From NCBI RefSeq assembly GCF_001279775.1, contig NZ_LGDG01000274.1, forward strand, positions 1 to 40,521: a stretch of 40,521 nt of DNA. The letters run 5' to 3'. The translations under genes were made by a program, and so were the position numbers. Positions 22,954-30,770 of this stretch are shown piece after piece. The number at the start of each line of letters is the position of its first letter. Positions within the stretch are counted from its first letter, which is position 1. The notes below the pieces were generated by a model. That model saw only the letters and a program-made list of their open reading frames with translations, had not been told where the DNA came from and did no database searches. The DNA is from Streptomyces sp. MMG1533 (GTDB taxonomy: Bacteria; Actinomycetota; Actinomycetes; Streptomycetales; Streptomycetaceae).

Positions 22954-23670
22954 TCAGTGACCCATTCCCAGTCCGCCGTCAACGGGGATGACGGCTCCAG
23001 TGATGTACGAGGCGTCGTCCGAGGCGAGGAACCGCACCGTCGCGGCGATCTCCTCGGGCTGCGCGTACCGCCCGAGCGGCACCTGCTTCACGATGCCCTC
23101 GCGCTGCTCGTCGGTGAGCACCTTGGTCATGTCGGTGTCCACGAAGCCGGGCGCGACGACGTTGAAGGTGATGTTCCGCGAGCCGAGCTCACGGGCGAGC
23201 GAGCGCGCGAAGCCGACCAGGGCGGCCTTGGAGGCGGCGTAGTTCGCCTGGCCGGGGCCGCCGTACAGCCCGACGACCGACGAGATCAGCACGACGCGGC
23301 CCTTCTTGGCGCGCAGCATGCCGCGGTTGGCGCGCTTGACGACCCGGAAGGTGCCGGTGAGGTTGGTGTCGATGACCGAGGTGAAGTCCTCCTCGGACAT
23401 GCGCATCAGGAGCTGGTCCTTGGTGATGCCGGCGTTGGCGATCAGCACCTCGACCGGGCCGTGCTCGGCCTCGATCTCCTTGTAGGCCTGCTCCACCTGC
23501 TCGGTGTCGGTGATGTCGCACTTGACGGCCAGGCAGCCCAATTCCGTCAGGGCGGCCGGCGGCTCGCCCGAGCGGTACGTGATGGCGACCTTGTCGCCGG
23601 CGTCGGCGAACGCACGGGCGATGGCGAGGCCGATGCCCCGGTTGCCTCCGGTGACGAGAACCGAGCGGCT
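22954..23670 (-). CDS. fabG: 3-oxoacyl-[acyl-carrier-protein] reductase FabG
   Basis: 238-residue NADPH-dependent SDR that reduces 3-oxoacyl-ACP in fatty-acid elongation. It has the cofactor motif TGGNRGIG (8-15), NAG (80-82) and the catalytic triad Ser132, Tyr145 and Lys149 with Asn104. I chose the TTG at 23670: AAAGGGTGA precedes it, and the remembered S. coelicolor homologue (SCO1815) starts with the same SRSVLVTGG. ATG 23703, eleven codons upstream, is the alternative and would sit 40 bases from the -10 box. It is the first gene of the fabG-fabI operon and could also supply polyketide or prodiginine starter pathways. Confidence 0.95.
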   Translation of the reverse strand, partial: SRSVLVTGGNRGIGLAIARAFADAGDKVAITYRSGEPPAALTELGCLAVKCDITDTEQVEQAYKEIEAEHGPVEVLIANAGITKDQLLMRMSEEDFTSVIDTNLTGTFRVVKRANRGMLRAKKGRVVLISSVVGLYGGPGQANYAASKAALVGFARSLARELGSRNITFNVVAPGFVDTDMTKVLTDEQREGIVKQVPLGRYAQPEEIAATVRFLASDDASYITGAVIPVDGGLGMGH

Positions 23671-23742
23671 CAACGGATCACCCTTTCGATAGCGGTCTGA
23701 CATACCCGCCCGGACACCTGGATGACAGGCGGCTTCCTCGAA

Positions 23743-23773
23743 AACCTATCGGTCCCGGCCCTCTCGCGGACAA
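23743..23773 (-). promoter_or_regulatory. fabG-fabI promoter candidate
   Basis: Minus-strand -35 TTGTCC (23768-23773) with -10 GATAGG at 17-base spacing or TAGGTT (23743-23748) at 19 bases. Transcription would begin about 60-70 bases before the TTG start. Confidence 0.45.
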
Positions 23774-23783
23774 TCGGGCATCC

Positions 23784-23807
23784 ACAGTGGCTTACCGCAC
23801 CCACTGT
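23784..23807. promoter_or_regulatory. Inverted repeat ACAGTGG-N10-CCACTGT upstream of fabG
   Basis: Perfect 7-base arms (23784-23790 and 23801-23807) lie just upstream of the fabG -35 box, in the divergent region shared with tldD. A possible operator. Confidence 0.4.
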
Positions 23808-23913
23808 CGGGTCCCTACAGAAAGTTGCGGAACTCCGCCGGAAACGTATGGTCCGCGGCCCCGCGCGCGCGACATGATCGGAGCCGACAGGCCACGACAC
23901 CAGGGAGACCTCC

Positions 23914-25437
23914 GTGCCTCATACGATCGACGAAGCCTTCACGGCGCTTCCACTACGTCCCTTGGCCGACGCCGCGCTGGCACGCGCGCGTGCGCTGGGC
24001 GCGGAGCACGCGGACTTCCGGTTCGAGCGGGTGCGCAGTGCGTCCTGGCGGCTGCGGGACGCGAAGCCTTCCGGGACGTCGGACACCACCGATCTCGGGT
24101 ACGCGGTGCGGGTCGTGCACGGCGGGACGTGGGGTTTCGCATCGGGCGTGGACCTGACGCTGGACGCCGCCGCCAAGGTCGCCTCGCAGGCGGTGCAGAT
24201 GGCGAAGCTGTCCGCCCAGGTGATCAAGGCGGCCGGGTCGGACGAACGGGTGGAGCTGGCGGACGAGCCCGTGCACACCGAGAAGACGTGGATCTCGTCG
24301 TACGAGATCGATCCGTTCGCCGTGCCCGACGAGGAGAAGTCGGCGCTGCTGGCCGAGTGGAGCGCGCGGCTGCTTGCGGCGGACGGCGTGAATCATGTGG
24401 ACGCCTCGCTGCTCACCGTCCATGAGAACAAGTTCTACGCCGACACGGCCGGGACGGTGACGACGCAGCAGCGGGTACGGCTGCACCCGCAGCTGACCGC
24501 CGTGTCCGTCGACGAGTCGAGCGGCGAGTTCGATTCCATGCGGACCATCGCGCCGCCCGTCGGGCGCGGTTGGGAGTACCTGACCGGCACCGGCTGGGAC
24601 TGGGACGCGGAGCTGGAGCGGATCCCGGAACTGCTCGCCGAGAAGATGCGGGCGCCCAGCGTCGAGGCCGGCGTCTACGACCTCGTCGTCGATCCCTCCA
24701 ACCTGTGGCTGACCATCCACGAGTCCATCGGGCACGCCACCGAGCTGGACCGGGCGCTCGGCTACGAGGCCGCCTACGCCGGCACCTCCTTCGCCACCTT
24801 CGACCAGCTGGGCAAGCTGAGGTACGGCTCCGAGCTGATGAACGTCACCGGTGACCGCACCGCCGAACACGGTCTGGCGACCGTCGGGTACGACGACGAG
24901 GGCGTCGAGGGACAGTCCTGGGACCTGGTGAAGAACGGCACCCTGGTCGGCTACCAGCTGGACCGGCGGATCGCGCGGCTGACCGGGTTCGAGCGGTCCA
25001 ACGGGTGCGCCTTCGCCGACTCCCCCGGGCATGTGCCCGTGCAGCGCATGGCCAACGTGTCCCTGCAGCCGGACCCGGCCGGGATGTCGACCGAGGACCT
25101 CGTCGGGAGCGTGGACCGCGGGATCTACGTCGTCGGCGACCGCTCCTGGTCGATCGACATGCAGCGCTACAACTTCCAGTTCACCGGGCAGCGGTTCTTC
25201 AAGATCGAGAACGGGCGGATCACCGGGCAGCTGCGGGACGTCGCCTATCAGGCGACGACCACCGACTTCTGGGGCTCGATGGCCGCGGTCGGCGGCCCGC
25301 AGACGTACGTACTGGGCGGTGCCTTCAACTGCGGCAAGGCCCAGCCGGGCCAGGTCGCGGCGGTCTCGCACGGCTGCCCGTCGGCCCTCTTCAAGGGCGT
25401 CAACATTCTGAACACCACGCAGGAGGCCGGTCGATGA
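23914..25437 (+). CDS. tldD: TldD-family metalloprotease subunit
   Basis: 507-residue protein, a little longer than E. coli TldD. The zinc motif HExxxH is present as HESIGHATE (His269, Glu270, His274), so this is the catalytic subunit of a TldD-TldE heterodimer. In E. coli the complex trims unfolded peptides, processes microcin B17 and degrades the CcdA antitoxin. A late conserved block (VVGDRSWSIDMQRYNFQFTGQ region, 405-425) and the terminal Gly/Cys segment also match. GTG 23914 follows AGGGAG. It overlaps the next gene by ATGA, giving coupled production of both subunits. Peptide substrates in Streptomyces are unknown, and no RiPP precursor is visible nearby. Confidence 0.93.
   Translation: MPHTIDEAFTALPLRPLADAALARARALGAEHADFRFERVRSASWRLRDAKPSGTSDTTDLGYAVRVVHGGTWGFASGVDLTLDAAAKVASQAVQMAKLSAQVIKAAGSDERVELADEPVHTEKTWISSYEIDPFAVPDEEKSALLAEWSARLLAADGVNHVDASLLTVHENKFYADTAGTVTTQQRVRLHPQLTAVSVDESSGEFDSMRTIAPPVGRGWEYLTGTGWDWDAELERIPELLAEKMRAPSVEAGVYDLVVDPSNLWLTIHESIGHATELDRALGYEAAYAGTSFATFDQLGKLRYGSELMNVTGDRTAEHGLATVGYDDEGVEGQSWDLVKNGTLVGYQLDRRIARLTGFERSNGCAFADSPGHVPVQRMANVSLQPDPAGMSTEDLVGSVDRGIYVVGDRSWSIDMQRYNFQFTGQRFFKIENGRITGQLRDVAYQATTTDFWGSMAAVGGPQTYVLGGAFNCGKAQPGQVAAVSHGCPSALFKGVNILNTTQEAGR
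23980..23993. repeat. Iterated palindrome GCACGCGCGCGTGC (one of at least eight copies of its core)
   Basis: The 10-bp core ACGCGCGCGT occurs in this window at 10337, 10864, 17859, 20802, 23982, 25847, 36794 and 38393 (start positions found by eye). Three copies, here and at 25845 and 36792, extend to this perfect 14-bp palindrome. All lie inside unrelated coding regions on both strands. Confidence 0.75.
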
Positions 25438-26828
25438 GCCCTCGTACGAACAAGCCGCACGAGATCGTCGAGCAGGCCCTCGCACTGTCCCGCGCCGACG
25501 GCTGTGTGGTCATCGCCGACGAGCAGTCGACCGCCAACCTGCGCTGGGCGGGCAACGCGCTCACCACGAACGGCGTCACCCGCGGCCGTACCCTCACCGT
25601 CATCGCGACCGTCGACGGCAAGGAGGGCACGGCCTCCGGTGTCGTCTCGCGGTCGGCCGTGACCGCGGACGAGCTGGAGCCCCTGGTGCGGGCCGCCGAG
25701 GCCGCCGCGCGCGGTGCCCAGCCCGCCGAGGACGCCCGGCCGCTGGTCACCGGCGTGCCTCAGGCACCCGACTTCACGGACGCGCCCGCCGAGACGTCCT
25801 CCGCCGTGTTCGCCGACTTCGCTCCGGCGCTCGGTGAGGCATTCGCACGCGCGCGTGCGGGCGGACGCGAGCTGTACGGCTTCGCCAACCACGAGCTGGT
25901 CTCCAGCTACCTCGGCACGTCGACGGGGTTGCGCCTGCGTCACGACCAGCCCAACGGGACGCTGGAGCTGAACGCCAAGTCGCCGGACCGTACCCGCTCG
26001 GCCTGGGCGGGCCGCTCCACCCGGGACTTCAAGGACGTCGACCCGGCGGCGCTGGACGCCGAGCTGGCCGTACGCCTCGGCTGGGCGGAGCGCCGTATCG
26101 AACTGCCCGCCGGGCGGTACGAGACACTGCTGCCGCCGACCGCCGTGGCGGACCTGCTGATCTACCAGATGTGGTCGGCGTCGGGCCGCGACGCGGCGGA
26201 GGGCCGCACGGTGTTCTCCAAGCCGGGCGGCGGCACGCGCGTGGGCGAGAAGCTCACCGACCTGCCGCTGACCCTGCGCAGCGACCCGAACGCGCCGGGC
26301 CTGGAGTCGGCCCCCTTCGTGCTCGCGCACTCCTCCGGGGGCGACCAGTCGGTGTTCGACAACGGGCTGCCGCTGACCGCCACCGAGTGGGTGCGCGAGG
26401 GCGAGCTGAGCAATCTGCTGACCAGCCGGCACAGCGCGGAGCTGACCGGGCTGCCGGTGGCGCCGGGCATCGACAACCTGATCCTGGACGGGGGCGAGGA
26501 CCGGTCCCTGGAGGAGATGGTCGCCGCCACCGAGCGCGGTCTGCTGCTGACCTGCCTCTGGTACATCCGCGAGGTCGACCCGGCGACGCTGCTGCTCACC
26601 GGTCTGACCCGGGACGGCGTCTATCTCGTCGAGAACGGCGAGGTGAGCGGCGAGGTCAACAACTTCCGGTTCAACGAGTCGCCGGTCGACCTGCTGGGCC
26701 GGGCCGCCGAGGCCGGGCGCACGGAAAAGACGCTGCCGAGGGAGTGGAGCGACTGGTTCACTAGGGCTGCGATGCCGGCCCTGAGGGTGCCGGACTTCAA
26801 TATGAGCTCTGTCAGTCAGGGCGTATAA
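25434..26828 (+). CDS. tldE: TldE/PmbA-family protein (TldD partner)
   Basis: 464-residue PmbA/TldE-type protein without an HExxxH zinc motif, as expected for the non-catalytic partner of TldD. Recognisable blocks are the N-terminal [19 protein letters not shown] domain, the central [17 protein letters not shown] segment, and the conserved C-terminal [19 protein letters not shown] with [14 protein letters not shown]. Its ATG overlaps the tldD stop (ATGA). tyrS follows after 43 bases with its own strong ribosome site and may be read partly from the same transcript. Confidence 0.92.
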   Translation: MSPRTNKPHEIVEQALALSRADGCVVIADEQSTANLRWAGNALTTNGVTRGRTLTVIATVDGKEGTASGVVSRSAVTADELEPLVRAAEAAARGAQPAEDARPLVTGVPQAPDFTDAPAETSSAVFADFAPALGEAFARARAGGRELYGFANHELVSSYLGTSTGLRLRHDQPNGTLELNAKSPDRTRSAWAGRSTRDFKDVDPAALDAELAVRLGWAERRIELPAGRYETLLPPTAVADLLIYQMWSASGRDAAEGRTVFSKPGGGTRVGEKLTDLPLTLRSDPNAPGLESAPFVLAHSSGGDQSVFDNGLPLTATEWVREGELSNLLTSRHSAELTGLPVAPGIDNLILDGGEDRSLEEMVAATERGLLLTCLWYIREVDPATLLLTGLTRDGVYLVENGEVSGEVNNFRFNESPVDLLGRAAEAGRTEKTLPREWSDWFTRAAMPALRVPDFNMSSVSQGV

Positions 26829-26871
26829 CCTCGTACCTGATTACGAGCGAACCCAAGGAGATACGAGAACC

Positions 26872-28140
26872 GTGACGGACATCGTCGACGAACTGAAGTG
26901 GCGCGGGCTGCTCGCCCTCTCCACTGACGAGGACGCATTGCGCAAGGCGTTCGCGGACGGTCCCGTCACGTTCTATTGCGGCTTCGACCCGACCGCGCCC
27001 AGCCTGCATCTCGGCAACCTCGTACAGATCCTCACGATGCGCCGGATCCAGCAGGCGGGCAACCGTCCGCTGGGCCTGGTCGGCGGCGCCACCGGCCTGA
27101 TCGGCGACCCGAAGCCGGACTCGGAGCGCACGCTGAACGCTCCGGAGGTCGTGGCCCAGTGGGTCGAGCGGCTGCGCGGGCAGATCCAGCCCCTGCTGGA
27201 CTTCGAGGGTCCGAACGCCGCGGTGATGGTCAACAACCTGGACTGGACCCAGGGTCTGTCGGCCATCGAGTTCCTGCGTGACGTGGGCAAGCACTTCCGG
27301 GTCAACAAGATGATCGCGAAGGAGGCCGTCGCCCGGCGGCTCAACTCCGACGCGGGCATCAGCTACACGGAGTTCAGCTACCAGATCCTGCAGAGCATGG
27401 ACTTCCTGGAGCTGTACCGGAGGTACGGCTGCACGCTGCAGACCGGCGGCAGCGACCAGTGGGGCAACCTCACCTCGGGCACCGACCTGATCCACCGGGT
27501 CGAGCCCGACGCCGTGGTGCACGCCCTGGGCACGCCGCTGATCACCAAGGCGGACGGCACCAAGTTCGGCAAGACGGAGACCGGCACGGTCTGGCTCGAC
27601 CCCGAGATGACCACGCCGTACGCCTTCTACCAGTTCTGGCTGAACGCGGACGACCGGGACGTCTCCAAGTTCCTGCGCATCTTCAGCTTCCGCTCCCGCG
27701 AGGAGATCGAGGAGTTGGAGAAGCAGACCGAGGAGCGTCCGCAGGCCCGTGCCGCCCAGCGCGCACTGGCGGAGGAACTGACGACGCTGGTGCACGGCGC
27801 CGACCAGACGGCCGCTGTGATCGCCGCGTCGAAGGCCCTCTTCGGCCAGGGCGAGCTGGCGCATCTCGACGACAAGACGCTGGCCGCGGCCCTGTCCGAG
27901 GTGCCGCACATCCAGGTCGCCGAACTCGGCCCGGTCGTCGACCTGTTCGCCGAGGTCGGCCTCGTGGCCAGCAAGTCGGCCGCGCGCCGCACGGTCAAGG
28001 AGGGCGGCGCCTACGTGAACAACGCGAAGGTCGCCGCGGAGGACGCCGTCCCCGCCAAGGAGGACCTGCTGCACGGGCGCTGGCTGGTGCTGCGCCGGGG
28101 CAAGAAGAACCTGGCGGCGGTCGAGGTCACGGGTTCCTAG
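26872..28140 (+). CDS. tyrS: Tyrosyl-tRNA synthetase
   Basis: 422-residue class I enzyme that attaches tyrosine to tRNA-Tyr. The HIGH motif is HLGN (46-49), the KMSKS loop is KFGKT (231-235), and residues such as [15 protein letters not shown] and [10 protein letters not shown] mark the TyrRS active site. A C-terminal S4 RNA-binding domain (about 355-420) includes [20 protein letters not shown] 26872 follows AAGGAG with an 11-base gap. The 43-base leader is too short for a T-box. A strong terminator follows. Confidence 0.97.
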   Translation: MTDIVDELKWRGLLALSTDEDALRKAFADGPVTFYCGFDPTAPSLHLGNLVQILTMRRIQQAGNRPLGLVGGATGLIGDPKPDSERTLNAPEVVAQWVERLRGQIQPLLDFEGPNAAVMVNNLDWTQGLSAIEFLRDVGKHFRVNKMIAKEAVARRLNSDAGISYTEFSYQILQSMDFLELYRRYGCTLQTGGSDQWGNLTSGTDLIHRVEPDAVVHALGTPLITKADGTKFGKTETGTVWLDPEMTTPYAFYQFWLNADDRDVSKFLRIFSFRSREEIEELEKQTEERPQARAAQRALAEELTTLVHGADQTAAVIAASKALFGQGELAHLDDKTLAAALSEVPHIQVAELGPVVDLFAEVGLVASKSAARRTVKEGGAYVNNAKVAAEDAVPAKEDLLHGRWLVLRRGKKNLAAVEVTGS

Positions 28141-28147
28141 AGACACC

Positions 28148-28185
28148 GAAGGGGGCGGCTTCCCGTGTGGGAGGCCGCCCCCTTC
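28148..28185. terminator. Bidirectional terminator after tyrS
   Basis: GAAGGGGGCGGC (28148-28159) pairs with GCCGCCCCCTTC (28174-28185), and an inner TCCC/GGGA extends the stem to about 17 bp around loop GTGT. Confidence 0.85.
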
Positions 28186-28198
28186 GCCGTGCCTGCCC

Positions 28199-28477
28199 TC
28201 AGGTTCGCTGCTTGTTGCGGCCGAGTGTCGCCATGTACATCATGTCGCCCAGGAAGACGATGACGACCGCGGCGATGAGCTGGAACAGATGCCGCATCCA
28301 GTCGATCCCGGAGGTGGCTTCGACGCCGGCGGCACGGGCGACGGCGTTGCCGACGATCGCGCCGAGGATGCCGAAGATCGTGGTCAGCCAGAGGGGGCTG
28401 TGCTGCTTGCCCGGGATGATCGCCTTCGCGATCAGGCCCAGTACGAATCCCACAATGATGGCCCACAACCAGCCCAT
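28199..28477 (-). CDS. GlsB/YeaQ/YmgE-family stress membrane protein
   Basis: 92-residue three-helix membrane protein of the family once called transglycosylase-associated. It begins GWLWAIIVGFVLGLIAKAIIPGK, the family signature (helix, then Ala-Lys-Ala-Ile-Pro-Gly), then has GILGAIVGNAVARAAG with Gly-rich helix packing, and a third helix. Members are induced by stress in several bacteria, but the mechanism is unknown. The ATG is at 28477 with GAGGAGGC upstream. It converges with tyrS and is divergent from the DUF3099 gene. Confidence 0.9.
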   Translation of the reverse strand: MGWLWAIIVGFVLGLIAKAIIPGKQHSPLWLTTIFGILGAIVGNAVARAAGVEATSGIDWMRHLFQLIAAVVIVFLGDMMYMATLGRNKQRT

Positions 28478-28722
28478 GGCTGCCTCCTCGTACGGCTCGA
28501 CGTGAGCATTACGCCCAGTGTCGGCCCGGTCGCCCTACGGTGCATGCCGGGTGCGGCCGTACGCGCTACGGCCGAGAGCGTTCGTCCTGGTTGGATGTGC
28601 CCCGGTCTCGAAGGCGGCGCAGGCCCGGCGTAACGTGGGTGATGTCCGGGTCCCGTTCCCCGACCGGGGGCGGACCGGGTGCGGGGCGGGGAGAGTCCGA
28701 TGCGGGCGGATGGTGGAATGTG

Positions 28723-29121
28723 ATGCGGAAGCAACATGGCGGCGGCAACGTCCAGGTGTTCCGGATCACCGGAGCCCGGACGAGCCTCCAGGAAGACGTG
28801 CGCGGACGGCAGCGCAGGTACGTCATCTCGATGACGGTCCGTACGCTGTCGGTGATCCTCGCGGTGTCGCTGTGGAACGTGGAACGGCACGTCGCGATCG
28901 TCGCCCTGGTGCTCGGGGCGGTCCTCCCCTATGTCGCCGTGGTGATCGCCAACGCCGGGCGGGAGAACGCGCCGTCGCTCCCGTCGACGTTCGTGGCCGC
29001 GCCCACCCGGCCGATGATCACTCCGCCTCGTGCGGACGACGGCTTCGCGGAACCCGTCCCGGAAGACGTCGTGGCCGACCCGGCGTCGGGTCCGCGGCAC
29101 GAACCGCACGAACGGGCCTGA
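28723..29121 (+). CDS. DUF3099 domain-containing membrane protein
   Basis: 132-residue actinobacterial DUF3099 protein. The N-terminal half has FRITGARTSLQEDVRGRQRRYVISM, typical of the family, then two transmembrane helices (about 35-50 and 55-75: TLSVILAVSLWNV and IVALVLGAVLPYVAVVIANAG). A hydrophilic tail rich in Pro, Asp and Glu follows. Function unknown. ATG 28723 was chosen by family fit; the frame is open far upstream and a ribosome site is weak. The 6C RNA lies downstream on the same strand, after about 140 bases. Confidence 0.82.
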   Translation: MRKQHGGGNVQVFRITGARTSLQEDVRGRQRRYVISMTVRTLSVILAVSLWNVERHVAIVALVLGAVLPYVAVVIANAGRENAPSLPSTFVAAPTRPMITPPRADDGFAEPVPEDVVADPASGPRHEPHERA

Positions 29122-29239
29122 TCATGCGCGTCGCCGACGGACGGTGAAGCGACGCCGAAGGGCGGGTCACAACCGGAAGTCAGGCCCTCGCCAAGCTCAA
29201 GAAAAGCTCAGATCAATCATGTTGTTCCAGTGCCGGGCG

Positions 29240-29252
29240 ACGGGTTACCCGT
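29240..29252. promoter_or_regulatory. Palindrome ACGGGT-T-ACCCGT upstream of the 6C RNA
   Basis: A perfect 6-1-6 inverted repeat immediately before a -10-like CATACT (29255-29260). It sits where the -35 region of the 6C RNA promoter should lie, so it could be an operator or activator site. Confidence 0.5.
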
Positions 29253-29260
29253 GACATACT

Positions 29261-29345
29261 TCGTAGGCGCTCCGCATCCCCCGTCGGAGCGACGGACCGA
29301 CGCCGGGCAGCTCCCCCCGTGGCTGCTCGGCGTCGCCTTTTTGAT
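29261..29345 (+). ncRNA. 6C small RNA (actinobacterial, C-rich loops)
   Basis: Two hairpins with runs of C in their loops define the 6C family. The first has stem CGCTCCG/CGGAGCG (29268-29274 and 29285-29291) around CATCCCCCGT. The second has a 14-bp stem (29298-29311 and 29322-29335, one G-U pair) around TCCCCCCGTG and is followed by CCTTTTTG, which acts as the terminator. In mycobacteria the homologue (B11/6C) pairs with G-rich ribosome sites through these loops and affects replication and secretion genes. The 5' end is estimated from the -10-like box CATACT. The 72-residue ORF starts 20 bases later. Confidence 0.85.
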
Positions 29346-29364
29346 GCATCTGTGAGACGAACCA

Positions 29365-29583
29365 GTGAGTGACGAAACCCCGATCTGTTCCGCCAAGGGC
29401 TGTCGAGCCGACGCCGTATGGGTGCTGGCGTGGAACAACCCGAAGATCCATACGCCGGAGCGGCGCAAGACGTGGCTCGCGTGCGAGGAGCACCGGGAGC
29501 ACCTGTCACAGTTCCTCGGGGTGCGGGGGTTCCTGAAGGACGTGGTCCTCCTGTCGGAGTGGGAGTCCTCCGAAGCCTCCTAG
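29365..29583 (+). CDS. Small Cys/His protein, possible zinc finger
   Basis: 72-residue cytoplasmic protein with Cys8-x4-Cys13 (ICSAKGCRA) and Cys-x2-His-x3-His (LACEEHREHL), the spacing of a treble-clef-like zinc site, plus many Trp and charged residues. No named function is known to me. It starts at GTG 29365 with a poor ribosome site, just beyond the 6C terminator, so it needs read-through or its own promoter. Similar short proteins are conserved in Streptomyces. Confidence 0.7.
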   Translation: MSDETPICSAKGCRADAVWVLAWNNPKIHTPERRKTWLACEEHREHLSQFLGVRGFLKDVVLLSEWESSEAS

Positions 29584-29623
29584 GGTCTGTTCGCCGCCGC
29601 CGGACGGACCCGGCCCGCGCCCC

Positions 29624-30613
29624 CTAGCCGCCGATCGCCGACATCGGCCGGTCCGGCTGCAGGAACTTCGGGTCGTCCAGGCCCGAGCCCGCCTTCTTGC
29701 CCCACATGGCCAGGCGCCAGATGCGGGCGATCTCCTCGTCGGGGGCGTCGGAGCGCAGGGCGGCGCGCAGGTCGGTCTCCTCGGTGGCGAACAGGCAGGT
29801 GCGTATCTGGCCGTCGGCCGTCAGGCGGGTGCGGTCGCAGGCCGCGCAGAACGGGCGGGTGACGGAGGCGATGACACCGACGCGGTGCGGGCCGCCGTTG
29901 ACGAGCCAGCGCTCGGCGGGGGCCGAGCCGCGCTCGTCGGAGCCCTCTTCGGTGAGCTCGAAGCGGGTGCGGAGGGACGCCAGGATGTCTCCTGCCGTGA
30001 TCATGCCGTCGCGCTTCCAGCCGTGCTGGGCGTCCAGGGGCATCTGCTCGATGAACCGCAGTTCGTAGTCGTGCTCCACCGCCCAGGCCAGCAGGTCCGG
30101 GGCCTCGTCCTCGTTCAGCCCCGGCATCAGGACCGAGTTGACCTTCACCGGCGTCAGAGCGGCGTCGCGGGCGGCCTCCAGGCCGGCGATGACGTCCTGG
30201 TGGCGGTCGCGACGGGTGAGGGTCTTGAAGACGTCCGGGCGGAGGGTGTCCAGGGAGACGTTGACCCGGTCCAGGCCCGCCGCCTTCAGGGCCGCCGCGG
30301 TGCGCTTGAGGCCGATGCCGTTGGTGGTCAGGGACATCTGGGGGCGGGGCTCGAGGGCCGCGACGCGCTCGACGATGCCGACCAGGCCGGGGCGCAGCAG
30401 GGGCTCACCGCCGGTGAAGCGGACTTCCCTGATGCCCAGGGAGGTGACGGCGATGTCGATCAGCCGCACGATCTCGTCGTCCGTGAGCAGGTCGGGCTTG
30501 GCGAGCCACTGCAGACCCTCCTCGGGCATGCAGTAGGTGCAGCGCAGGTTGCAGCGGTCGGTCAGCGAGACTCTCAGGTCGGTGGCCACCCGGCCGTAGG
30601 TGTCGATGAGCAC
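29624..30613 (-). CDS. moaA: GTP 3',8-cyclase MoaA (molybdenum cofactor synthesis)
   Basis: Radical-SAM enzyme that converts GTP to 3',8-cyclo-GTP, the first step of molybdopterin synthesis. The SAM-cluster cysteines are CNLRCTYC (Cys21, Cys25, Cys28), the second cluster is FCAAC with a later Cys in RTCLFA, and the essential C-terminal GG is present (MSAIGG). I chose GTG 30613 because GGGAGGGGG precedes it and the length (329) equals E. coli MoaA; GTG 30655, fourteen codons upstream, has a weak site. It lies alone; other moa genes are not in the window. Confidence 0.95.
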   Translation of the reverse strand: MLIDTYGRVATDLRVSLTDRCNLRCTYCMPEEGLQWLAKPDLLTDDEIVRLIDIAVTSLGIREVRFTGGEPLLRPGLVGIVERVAALEPRPQMSLTTNGIGLKRTAAALKAAGLDRVNVSLDTLRPDVFKTLTRRDRHQDVIAGLEAARDAALTPVKVNSVLMPGLNEDEAPDLLAWAVEHDYELRFIEQMPLDAQHGWKRDGMITAGDILASLRTRFELTEEGSDERGSAPAERWLVNGGPHRVGVIASVTRPFCAACDRTRLTADGQIRTCLFATEETDLRAALRSDAPDEEIARIWRLAMWGKKAGSGLDDPKFLQPDRPMSAIGG

Positions 30614-30712
30614 GTGGGCCCCCTCCCTCGTCGCGGCTCCGTCATTTTCCGACACCTGCGAGCCTACGCGACCCCACTGACATCAACAGGGCCCGATCCC
30701 ACGAGATAAGAC

Positions 30713-30746
30713 GCGGCCGCGTCGTAGGGATCTACGACGCGGCCGC
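30713..30746 (-). terminator. Terminator after the symporter gene
   Basis: GCGGCCGCGTCGTAG (30713-30727) pairs perfectly with CTACGACGCGGCCGC (30732-30746) around loop GGAT, 24 bases past the symporter stop. Confidence 0.8.
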
Positions 30747-30770
30747 TCAGGGGGCGAACTCGGGTGGGAC

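Noticed and set aside
26829..26871. Possible T-box leader for tyrS
   Set aside because: Only 43 bases separate tldE and tyrS, far too short for a T-box.
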